Shown piece after piece: positions 1 to 5,523 of a stretch of DNA of 6,410 bases. The DNA comes from Anaerolineales bacterium (GTDB lineage: Bacteria > Chloroflexota > Anaerolineae > Anaerolineales > Villigracilaceae), in NCBI GenBank assembly GCA_025056515.1, contig JANWWB010000397.1, forward strand, positions 1-6,410. Direction: 5' to 3'. Each line of letters starts with the position of its first letter. Position 1 is the first letter of the stretch. The position numbers and the translations under genes are program-made. A model generated the notes under the pieces. That model saw only the letters and a list, made by a program, of their open reading frames with translations. It had not been told where the DNA came from and made no database searches.

Positions 1-59
1 AGATCGGGATGTTCGTAAGAAATGGGCAAGCAGGAGGTAGGAAGAGCGCGCAGGTTTTT
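1..59. other. Left margin, no supported gene
   Basis: These bases follow the stop codon of the cupredoxin-like gene. I see no start codon with a ribosome binding site on the minus strand and no convincing terminator hairpin. A run of seven T (55-61) follows a GCGCGC stretch when read on the plus strand, but no proper stem precedes it. A plus-strand frame is open from the left edge to a TAG at 38-40 and could be the last codons of a convergent gene, but twelve codons are too few to judge. Confidence 0.3.
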
Positions 60-554
60 TTAGGTTCTGTTCTTCTTTCTCTCCGGCCATGCAACGATGG
101 CATACAACGCCAACAGAATCCCTAACGGCACGCCCGACATCAAGATTCCGCGCAAGCGCGTCCAGGTTGTGAGAGGCTCACGTACATCAAAGTTAAAGGC
201 ATTCGTGGTTTGGAAAGAACAGGCGTTCGTGTAGGAGCCGGTCGTGGCGATGTTTAGACGCGCCTCACTGAACGCCGGAATCCATAGGGGGCCCATCTGG
301 TGGGCAACACGATCCTGATTACGGATGACCAACACGTCTCCTGCCACAAAGGTCATATACGATGGGAGAGAGGGCGGTTGTTCGCCGCGAGCGATCATCT
401 CGGCCGTCCCTCGTGGAATGACCAATTCGATTGTTTGCGGTGCACGCGAAGACTCGCGTAATAAGGCGAAGGTCACCTCATTGACAAACACGCCAATTAG
501 CAGGCCGAGCAACATTGCCCAACCGATACGTCGGAAGATCTCGCGCCGACTCAT
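60..554 (-). CDS. Membrane-anchored cupredoxin-like protein, last gene of the cox operon
   Basis: This 164-residue protein has a membrane helix near residues 11-32, an extracytoplasmic domain at about 40-128, a second helix at about 137-156 and a basic tail ending in RKKNRT, so both ends should be cytoplasmic. The middle domain reads like a cupredoxin beta-sandwich: FVAGDVLVIRNQD (69-81) followed by His85 (AHQMGPLWIP), then GSYTNACSF with Cys112. A normal type 1 copper site needs a second His and usually a Met after the Cys. None follows Cys112 closely, so the site is incomplete, although Met87 lies near His85. The ATG overlaps the stop of the PCuAC gene (ATGA) and has no clear Shine-Dalgarno sequence, which suggests translational coupling. 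Its place after Sco and PCuAC suggests a role in copper handling or oxidase assembly. That role is inferred; the fold assignment rests on motif reading only. Confidence 0.8.
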   Translation of the reverse strand: MSRREIFRRIGWAMLLGLLIGVFVNEVTFALLRESSRAPQTIELVIPRGTAEMIARGEQPPSLPSYMTFVAGDVLVIRNQDRVAHQMGPLWIPAFSEARLNIATTGSYTNACSFQTTNAFNFDVREPLTTWTRLRGILMSGVPLGILLALYAIVAWPERKKNRT

Positions 555-967
555 GGCTGCTGCACGGTTACAGTAATGGTCTGATCGCCGGCTTGCTGGA
601 AGGTCAGTGTCAATTCAAAGGTATCACCCACTTTGAGGTCGCGTTGCAGGCCGATGAGCATCACATGCAGTCCGCCTGGCTGGAAGTGCGTTTTTTCTCC
701 AGCCGGAATGGGAACTTGATGAAGATGCTTCATCTTCATCTGGTCGCCTTCCATGACTGTTTCGTGAAGTTCGACGGCTTTTGCCACGTCGCTTGAGGCC
801 GCAAGTAAGTTGTCGGGCATGCCTAAATTTTCGATGACGAAATAGACGGCCGAGTTTCCTCCGGCCATTCCAGGACGTGCCCAGGCTTCTTCAATCGATA
901 GATTCACTGCTGGCCTGGAGCAAGCAGTGAGGTATAGGAGCAGGATGAGGACAAGCAGTTTTTTCAT
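551..967 (-). CDS. PCuAC-type periplasmic copper chaperone, lipoprotein
   Basis: The 138-residue protein has a lipoprotein signal: basic start, hydrophobic stretch and lipobox LTAC with Cys16 as the lipidation site, so it is probably tethered to the outer face of the membrane. The family's Cu(I) motif H-x10-M-x21-H-x-M is intact as His68, Met79, His101 and Met103. Proteins of this family (DUF461/PCuAC) deliver Cu(I) to the CuA site of cytochrome oxidase subunit II, or pass it to Sco. Around the motif there are extra possible ligands: Met72, Met77, His81 and His83. The start codon overlaps the stop of the Sco gene (ATGA), and the stop overlaps the start of the next gene in the same way, so the three genes are likely translated in a coupled manner. 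Length is normal for the family. The operon context with coxB and Sco strongly supports the assignment. Confidence 0.93.
   Translation of the reverse strand: MKKLLVLILLLYLTACSRPAVNLSIEEAWARPGMAGGNSAVYFVIENLGMPDNLLAASSDVAKAVELHETVMEGDQMKMKHLHQVPIPAGEKTHFQPGGLHVMLIGLQRDLKVGDTFELTLTFQQAGDQTITVTVQQP
718..740 (-). repeat. Perfect 10-bp inverted repeat with 3-base loop inside the PCuAC gene
   Basis: The arms GATGAAGATG (718-727) and CATCTTCATC (731-740) are perfect reverse complements separated by CTT. In the mRNA this would be a 10-bp stem with an AAG triloop. It covers the codons for Met77-Lys-Met79-Lys-His81-Leu-His83, which includes the copper ligand Met79. It may reflect the low-complexity coding of alternating Met/Lys and His/Leu, or it could act as a pause or processing structure in the operon transcript. 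Confidence 0.7.
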
Positions 968-1581
968 TTGAGCAATTCTTGAAGGTCATGCAGAATATCT
1001 TCTGGCGGCGTGCCATAGGAATATGAGAGAAAGAGCTGTCCTTCTTGGTCAATCAGGTAGAGACGAGTGGAGTGGGTGACGAAATACCCGGCTGCCGAGG
1101 CGGGTGCCGGCTCGATGATGCGCGTTACGCCATAGGCTTGCCAGACCGGCTCCAGCGCTTCCAGACTGCCACTCAAACCGAGGAAAGCGGGTTGGAAGAA
1201 AGAGACATATTCTTGCACTCGGTCGGGGTTGTCACGCTCTGGGTCTACCGTCACATATAAGACTTGAACATGCTCGGCTGCTTTGCCAAGCCCTGCATAG
1301 ACTTGACGGAGTACCGCCAGGGTGGTCGGGCAGATGTCCGGGCAGGTGGTGTAGCCGAAGAAGAGCAGGACAATCTTACCGCGAAAATCACTCAAGTGGA
1401 CTTCACGCCCTCCGACGGTGTACAAGGTGAAATCAGGTGCAGCTACGGGTGGGTCGTAGAGGACGCCGCGATAGGTGGGTTGCCGAGTCAGCAAAACCAG
1501 GCCGATAGCCAGCACCAGGATGAGCAAGATGCTCAATCCAACCCAGAGGAAGGTTCGCTCGGATGCAGGTTCGGAGAACAT
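964..1581 (-). CDS. sco1: Sco1/SenC/PrrC-family copper protein for CuA assembly
   Basis: The product has 205 residues. A single membrane anchor lies at about 11-31, followed by a thioredoxin-fold domain outside the membrane. The Sco signature is complete: Cys80 and Cys84 in TTCPDICP, and the distant copper ligand His170 in YFVTHSTRLYLID. The segment VLYVTVDPERDNPD (107-120) is also typical. Sco proteins bind copper through these two Cys and one His, and help metallate or reduce the CuA site of subunit II. I chose the ATG at 1581 because it gives a short N-terminus before the anchor. A longer frame starting at TTG 1686 would overlap the oxidase gene by 65 bases and add a polar Arg-rich stretch. 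The Shine-Dalgarno sequence is weak (AGAAG). The gene begins 40 bases after the subunit IV-III fusion and overlaps the PCuAC start by 4 bases. Confidence 0.93.
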   Translation of the reverse strand: MFSEPASERTFLWVGLSILLILVLAIGLVLLTRQPTYRGVLYDPPVAAPDFTLYTVGGREVHLSDFRGKIVLLFFGYTTCPDICPTTLAVLRQVYAGLGKAAEHVQVLYVTVDPERDNPDRVQEYVSFFQPAFLGLSGSLEALEPVWQAYGVTRIIEPAPASAAGYFVTHSTRLYLIDQEGQLFLSYSYGTPPEDILHDLQELLK

Positions 1582-1621
1582 GATTCTTCTGAGAACGGCC
1601 TTTCTAGTTCTCCAGGACAGG

Positions 1622-2383
1622 CTAGGCAATCGCTGTCCCGACCAGATAGAGCGCCGGGTAGTAGAAAATCCAGACGACATCCACAAAGTGCCAATAAATT
1701 GCGCAAGCTTCTACACCCCAATGCTTTTCCGGCGAGTAACGGCCGCGAAGCCCGTTGCGCAAGACAATCGCCAGGAAGATGACGCCGGTCAGGACGTGAA
1801 AGGCATGGAAGCCGGTCATCGAGTAGAAAACTGCGCCCTGGGCGCCGTCGCCCGGACCGAAGGGGGCGATTTGCCATTCGACACCGACTACGCCGATCAA
1901 GAAGAGAATACCTAACGCCAAGGTGATGGCTGTGCTAATGGCGAATTGTTTCCGATCTCCGTGGGCCATGGCCGTCTCGGCGCGGTTCATGAAAAACGAA
2001 GAAATGAGCAAGACAGCGGTGACAATCAGGCCAACTGTTTGTTCTAGGTGCGGATGGGTTAACCCAAGAAGGTTGATGCGTGCAATCATCAGGCCGCCGA
2101 AGACGAACGAATCGGAAATAAAGAACAACCATAACCCAAGACGGTTGGTCGCCAATTTATAGGCGTATGAATTGTGATCGAGGGTGGTATCGGCTTGGAA
2201 AAGACGGTAAATGTGCATGTAATAATATAGCACCAGACCGGCTTTGAGGATGGCGACCAATAAAAGCAATTGCCAAATGTTGAGATAGAGCGCCAAGACG
2301 AATTCAACAACGGTCAACGCGGCTAGCGCGCCGAAGACCAATAAACCAAGACGAAAGGCGGCGGATTTGGTGATGTGAGCCAT
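1622..2383 (-). CDS. coxC: Cytochrome c oxidase subunit IV-III fusion
   Basis: The 253-residue protein has about seven membrane helices. Residues 1-60 resemble the small bacterial subunit IV (COX4_pro/CtaF): a helix with LTVVEF (23-28), then a second helix ending LKAGLVLYYYMHI (46-58). After a polar linker (about 60-78), residues 80-253 are a five-helix subunit III: NRLGLWLFFISDSFVFGG (80-97), GFHAFHVLTG (191-200) and YWHFVDVVWIF (230-240). The conserved membrane Glu of subunit III is replaced by Asp91 (SDSFVF). There is no internal start codon near the domain border, so the two parts are made as one chain. Subunit III stabilises the active site and supports oxygen and proton delivery; it binds no metal. 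The ATG follows the coxA stop after 2 bases, with ggagaag (2391-2397) lying within the end of coxA. The subunit III call is very firm. The subunit IV part rests on motif similarity. Confidence 0.92.
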   Translation of the reverse strand: MAHITKSAAFRLGLLVFGALAALTVVEFVLALYLNIWQLLLLVAILKAGLVLYYYMHIYRLFQADTTLDHNSYAYKLATNRLGLWLFFISDSFVFGGLMIARINLLGLTHPHLEQTVGLIVTAVLLISSFFMNRAETAMAHGDRKQFAISTAITLALGILFLIGVVGVEWQIAPFGPGDGAQGAVFYSMTGFHAFHVLTGVIFLAIVLRNGLRGRYSPEKHWGVEACAIYWHFVDVVWIFYYPALYLVGTAIA

Positions 2384-2385
2384 AG

Positions 2386-4221
2386 TTACGCTTCTCCGTG
2401 GAATTTGACGTAGCGTGAGCCGGGCAGGCCGTAATCATACGGTTCGCCGACCACCTCCAGCTCGCGATCGTAGTTGTGAACTGGCATCGGCGAGGGAACC
2501 TGCCATTCGGGCGAGCGCGAGTTCCAGACGTTGCCTGTCGCCGGTTGTCCTTTGAAATGGGTGTAAATCAGATTGATGAAGAAGACGATCACGCCTAGAG
2601 CGGTCAGAAAAGCCATGATGGTCATGACCAGGTGGTAGGGGTCGAAGCCAAGTGCCGGGTCATAATCGGCGATGCGGCGGCGCATCCCCAGCAGGCCGAC
2701 GCGCATCATCAAGAGTGACATCACGGTGAACGAAGGCGCTATCAACCAGAATTGAAGCTTACCGAGTGTCTCATTGAGTCGCTTGCCGGTCATCTTGGGA
2801 TACCAGTAAAAGATGGCGGCAAAGAACGGGAAAATGTACCCGCCGTACATCGTATCGTGGAAGTGGCCGACGATAAAGTATGTGTCATGGAGATGTAGGT
2901 CGGTAGAGATGGTCGCGTTAGGCGGGCCGGAAAGTCCGCCGAGCAGGAAGACGATGATACCAGCCAGGATGAAGAGCATTGGCGTATCAAAGGAGATTTT
3001 GCCGCGCCAGACGGTTGCAACCCAAGAAAAGAATTTGACACCGGTCGGGACGGCAACCAGAAGGGTGCTGTACATGAACGGCACGCGCAAGTACTCCGCC
3101 ATGCCAGAGGTAAACATGTGATGTGCCCAGACGAGAAAGCCCACCAAGGCAATCCCCAGTGAAGACATCGCTACCCAGCGGTAGCCGAAGAGCGGCTTGC
3201 GGACAAAGACAGGCAGGAGTTCGCTGATGATACCTAGACCGGGCAGGACGAAAATGTATACAGCCGGGTGCGAATAGAACCAGAACAAGTGCTGGAAGAG
3301 GATCGGGTTACCGCCCTTGGCTGGGTCAAAGAAGCCCATGCCGAACAGGCGTTGGAGCATAACCATCTGGAAGGATAGGCCAATCAATTGTGTAGCCGTC
3401 AGGCTGATGACCGAAGTGGCCAACGCTGCCCAGACGAAGATAGGCATGCGGAAGGCGGTCATGCTATGGGCGCGCAGGCGGACGACGGTGACAATGATGT
3501 TCAAGCCACCTAGAATTGATGAAAACCCAGCAAGCGAGACTCCCAGGAAGAACATCTGCATTCCCAGCGGAGCACGCACGGAAAGGGGCGGATAGCCTGT
3601 CCAACCGGTATCGAACCCGCCCAGGAAGAGACTGGAAAGCAGGATCAGTCCCGCCGGGACGGCAATCCAAAACGAAAACGAGTTAAGCCGTGGAAAGGCC
3701 ATGTCGCGCGCCCCAATGAGCATCGGCACCAGATAGTTCATGAAGGCGGAAATCCCAAGCAGGATGGAGATAATCATCACCATCCCATGCAGGGACATGA
3801 GCGTATTGTACTGATTGAGCGTTAGAAATTGCATTTGCGAACGGGCTAATTCGGTGCGGAAGATAAGAGCAAAGAGGCCGCCCACGCTCATCAACAGCAG
3901 AGACAACACGAGGTACTGAATGCCGATGACTTTATGGTCGAGCGAGGGGCCAAAATAGCGCCGCCAGCCGAGGTGAGAATCATCCAGATGGTCTTCGGTC
4001 TCTTCGCCGGCAGCCCATTTGAGCCAGTCATTCAAAATCCCTACACCATAGAGGAAGAACAGCGCCCCAAGGAGCGCTCCAAAGACAACCGCCGGTTCTG
4101 CTTTCCAGGCTGGCAACCCCATCAAGGCGCGCACGAGGGCCACGAACCCGATTCCCAGGGCAGTTCCCAGGATTTCCCAAGCCAGACCACGCACAAGCCC
4201 AAGAGAAAGAATTGTCTTCAT
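2386..4221 (-). CDS. coxA: Cytochrome c oxidase subunit I, caa3 type, heme-copper oxidase family A2
   Basis: This is the catalytic subunit that reduces oxygen to water and pumps protons. It has 611 residues. Ligands are complete: His145 and His455 for low-spin heme a, His453 for heme a3, and His318, His367 and His368 for CuB, with Tyr322 in place for the His-Tyr cross-link. D-channel residues Asn162, Asp173 and Asn180 are kept, and the K channel has Thr393 and Lys396 (PTGVKFFSW). The Glu of HPEVY is Ala320, and the preceding residues are Tyr316-Ser317 (YSHPAVY), which defines subfamily A2. His445-Asp446 match the Mg-site region. About 90 N-terminal residues precede the usual core and hold two extra predicted helices (13-33, 44-62) plus an acidic stretch. 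Heme ligand His455 is followed by Asp456, which is unusual. The ATG has aaggag at 4235-4240, a rather long spacing of 13 bases. Confidence 0.98.
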   Translation of the reverse strand: MKTILSLGLVRGLAWEILGTALGIGFVALVRALMGLPAWKAEPAVVFGALLGALFFLYGVGILNDWLKWAAGEETEDHLDDSHLGWRRYFGPSLDHKVIGIQYLVLSLLLMSVGGLFALIFRTELARSQMQFLTLNQYNTLMSLHGMVMIISILLGISAFMNYLVPMLIGARDMAFPRLNSFSFWIAVPAGLILLSSLFLGGFDTGWTGYPPLSVRAPLGMQMFFLGVSLAGFSSILGGLNIIVTVVRLRAHSMTAFRMPIFVWAALATSVISLTATQLIGLSFQMVMLQRLFGMGFFDPAKGGNPILFQHLFWFYSHPAVYIFVLPGLGIISELLPVFVRKPLFGYRWVAMSSLGIALVGFLVWAHHMFTSGMAEYLRVPFMYSTLLVAVPTGVKFFSWVATVWRGKISFDTPMLFILAGIIVFLLGGLSGPPNATISTDLHLHDTYFIVGHFHDTMYGGYIFPFFAAIFYWYPKMTGKRLNETLGKLQFWLIAPSFTVMSLLMMRVGLLGMRRRIADYDPALGFDPYHLVMTIMAFLTALGVIVFFINLIYTHFKGQPATGNVWNSRSPEWQVPSPMPVHNYDRELEVVGEPYDYGLPGSRYVKFHGEA

Positions 4222-4234
4222 ACGTTTGGTTCTG

Positions 4235-4240
4235 CTCCTT
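4235..4240 (-). promoter_or_regulatory. Ribosome binding site of coxA
   Basis: AAGGAG on the minus strand lies 13 bases before the ATG of coxA. The motif is strong but the spacing is longer than usual. No better start codon exists nearer to it, and the N-terminal residues MKTILSLGL are plausible. Confidence 0.6.
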
Positions 4241-4242
4241 CA

Positions 4243-4308
4243 CTACAAACTTGTATCGGTAAGCGTATCAAAGGTGTGCACAGAGTCAGTTGTTGCTGCT
4301 GATTCCAA
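4243..4308 (-). CDS. Possible leader micro-ORF upstream of coxA
   Basis: A TTG at 4308-4306 opens 21 codons before a TAG at 4245-4243. It is preceded by a good Shine-Dalgarno sequence (AGAGGAGA, 4320-4313) at normal spacing. The stop falls 2 bases before the aaggag of coxA, so ribosomes ending here could affect coxA initiation. The peptide would be polar and slightly acidic and matches no family I know. The start is TTG rather than ATG and the frame is very short, so chance is quite possible. Confidence 0.2.
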   Translation of the reverse strand: MESAATTDSVHTFDTLTDTSL

Positions 4309-4341
4309 TCTGTCTCCTCTGTCAAGAGAGAACTTGCCAAC

Positions 4342-5340
4342 CTACTTTATACTTTGGATATATGCGATCAGGTCTTCAATCTGGCTTTCGCTCAAAATAT
4401 TGCTGAAGTTCGGCATGACATTCGGTTGGAAGCCGGCGTGAATTTGTAGATTAGGATTGATGATCGAATTGCGTAAATATTCAGCATCGGCCACAACGGT
4501 ACTTCCATCGGCTAACTGGACGACTGAGCCGGCCAATCCTTTCCAGGTTGGACCGACCTTTTGGCTGCCGTCAATCGAGTGGCAAGCAATGCAATATTGA
4601 TTGGCTAGACGGCGACCACGCTGCACCGGGTCGAGCGCAACCTGTGAGGCTTGTTGCTCAATCCAAGCAGTAAATTCCTCTTGCGTGACCACTCGCACGG
4701 GCGCAACCATGTAAGCGTGTGAGGCACCGCAGATTTCAGCGCACAAGACCTGATATTCGCCGGTTTGAATGGGCGTGATGCGCAATTCGGTGGTCTTGCC
4801 TGGCACTAGGTCTTGCTTGACGCGGAATTCCGGCACCCAGAAGGAGTGAATGACATCGATGCTGGTCATGCGCAAGACCGCTTGTTTGTTGACCGGTAGA
4901 TAGAGGGTGTCGGTAGTTACGCCGTAGTCGGGATAAGTAAATGACCAGAACCATTGACCACTCAAGACTTCCACTTGTAACGCTGTTGGATCCACCCGCC
5001 TTGTTTCACCCAAGGATTGCGCCCCTAAATAGGCAACAAAAATGACCACGAACAATGGAATCAACGTCCAGAGAATTTCCAGACGGGTATTTCCCTCAAT
5101 ATGTGCGCCATCGCTCGTGTCTCCCGGTTTGCGGCGAAAGACAACCAAACTATATAGGAGCGTGACGGTAATCAGAGAGAAGAGGAACGAAATCAACCAG
5201 AATTGGATGTTAAGCAAACGGTCAATCGAGACGGCTTGGGCGCTGGCTTGCGCCGGCAAAACCCCAATGCTTTGAATACCGGTATACACCAGCAGAGTTG
5301 CTCCAATCACCAGGATCGAAACGATGATAAAATGCTTCAT
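4342..5340 (-). CDS. coxB: Cytochrome c oxidase subunit II with fused cytochrome c domain (caa3 type)
   Basis: The 332-residue protein accepts electrons for the oxidase. An N-terminal hydrophobic segment (4-26) ending in AQASAQA may be a cleaved signal peptide. Two membrane helices follow (about 46-68 and 88-106). The cupredoxin domain carries the electron-entry motif GQWFWSFTYP (128-137) and the dinuclear CuA ligands His165, Cys200, Glu202, Cys204, His208 and Met211 (CAEICGASHAYM). From about residue 240 there is a class I cytochrome c domain with heme motif CIACH (250-254) and likely distal ligand Met309 (NVMPNF). The fused heme c marks a caa3 oxidase. The ATG at 5340 is preceded by GGAGG (5347-5351) with a 6-base spacer. 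The same frame opens farther upstream at a GTG, but that version adds an Arg-rich tail before the signal segment and lacks a comparable ribosome binding site. It is the first gene of the operon. Confidence 0.98.
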   Translation of the reverse strand: MKHFIIVSILVIGATLLVYTGIQSIGVLPAQASAQAVSIDRLLNIQFWLISFLFSLITVTLLYSLVVFRRKPGDTSDGAHIEGNTRLEILWTLIPLFVVIFVAYLGAQSLGETRRVDPTALQVEVLSGQWFWSFTYPDYGVTTDTLYLPVNKQAVLRMTSIDVIHSFWVPEFRVKQDLVPGKTTELRITPIQTGEYQVLCAEICGASHAYMVAPVRVVTQEEFTAWIEQQASQVALDPVQRGRRLANQYCIACHSIDGSQKVGPTWKGLAGSVVQLADGSTVVADAEYLRNSIINPNLQIHAGFQPNVMPNFSNILSESQIEDLIAYIQSIK

Positions 5341-5346
5341 GAATTT

Positions 5347-5351
5347 CCTCC
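5347..5351 (-). promoter_or_regulatory. Ribosome binding site that fixes the coxB start
   Basis: GGAGG on the minus strand ends 6 bases before the ATG at 5340. This favours the 332-residue protein over a longer GTG-started reading of the same frame from 5409. Confidence 0.85.
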
Positions 5352-5377
5352 GGCCCGCAAAGAAACGCAATCTGCTC

Positions 5378-5417
5378 GATAAGCGTAGTCCCCGAATAGG
5401 ACAACTCACAGCTTATC
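5378..5417 (-). promoter_or_regulatory. Stem-loop or paired operator in the cox leader
   Basis: GATAAGC (5378-5384) and GCTTATC (5411-5417) are perfect reverse complements, 26 bases apart. Inside them GTCC and GGAC can form a smaller nested 4-bp stem. If transcription starts near 5423, the structure would begin within the first few bases of the cox mRNA. That could protect the 5' end or serve as a regulatory fold. As DNA, the arm centres are 33 bp apart, about three helical turns, which would also suit binding of a dimeric regulator to each arm. Confidence 0.4.
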
Positions 5418-5429
5418 CTGCGGACACAA

Positions 5430-5459
5430 AGTATATCACGTCTGTACTTTTTTGGACAA
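5430..5459 (-). promoter_or_regulatory. Promoter of the cox operon
   Basis: On the minus strand TTGTCC (5459-5454) is followed after 18 bases by TATACT (5435-5430). The bases TGA before it give an extended -10 (TGATATACT). The predicted transcript start is near 5423, leaving a leader of about 83 bases before coxB. The position and the match to the housekeeping sigma consensus are good; no experiment supports it here. Confidence 0.6.
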
Positions 5460-5483
5460 ACTGGATAGTAAATCAAGTATAAT
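5452..5483 (+). promoter_or_regulatory. Promoter of the diheme cytochrome gene
   Basis: A perfect TATAAT lies at 5478-5483, about 40 bases before the start codon. The best -35 is TTGGAC (5452-5457) with a 20-base spacer, longer than optimal. This -35 overlaps that of the oppositely directed cox promoter. The long spacer suggests that the promoter may need an activator. Confidence 0.5.
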
Positions 5484-5504
5484 TTATGTGTTCTGCAAGT
5501 CATT

Positions 5505-5523
5505 TCTCCTAAGGAGAATCTCC
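5505..5523 (+). promoter_or_regulatory. Ribosome binding site within alternating complementary segments
   Basis: AAGGAG at 5511-5516 lies 7 bases before the ATG at 5524. TCTCCT (5505-5510) upstream and TCTCC (5519-5523) downstream are both complementary to the GGAGA core. The Shine-Dalgarno sequence could therefore pair on either side in short hairpins of 4-5 bp. The site itself is clear; a regulatory effect of the pairing is speculation. Confidence 0.75.

Larger units (their letters stand above)
4222..4341 (-). other. Gap between coxB and coxA
   Basis: This is the only sizeable non-coding gap inside the operon. Read on the minus strand it contains the coxA ribosome binding site and a possible 21-codon reading frame. 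It has no clear terminator hairpin with a U run. A TTGACA at 4325-4320 is not followed by an acceptable -10 box. I therefore see the two genes as co-transcribed, with this gap perhaps serving for mRNA processing or for tuning the ratio of the subunits. Confidence 0.5.

Noticed and set aside
50..62. T run after GCGCGC as a transcription terminator
   Set aside because: The T run is on the plus strand, opposite to the direction of the cox operon, and no stable stem of normal length precedes it.
1582..1686. Longer Sco reading frame starting at TTG 1686
   Set aside because: It would overlap the subunit IV-III gene by 65 bases and add a polar basic stretch unlike Sco N-termini. The ATG at 1581 directly precedes the membrane anchor.
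1264..1782. 172-codon plus-strand frame opposite the Sco and coxC genes
   Set aside because: It is polar and low in complexity, lacks a ribosome binding site and family motifs, and lies antisense to two firmly identified genes.
4297..4325. TTGACA on the minus strand between coxB and coxA as an internal promoter
   Set aside because: At the 17-base spacing the -10 position reads TCAGCA, which is a poor match, and no extended -10 is present.
4226..4441. 71-codon plus-strand frame across the coxB-coxA gap
   Set aside because: It starts at TTG without a ribosome binding site and runs antisense into coxB. No motif is visible.
5341..5409. N-terminal extension of coxB from a GTG at 5409
   Set aside because: The added 23 residues are Arg-rich and precede a normal signal segment. 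The ATG at 5340 has a strong GGAGG at ideal spacing, and the extension lies over the leader repeat.
5222..5503. 93-codon minus-strand frame across the divergent promoter region
   Set aside because: It overlaps the coxB start in another frame and covers both promoters. The peptide shows no recognisable domain.
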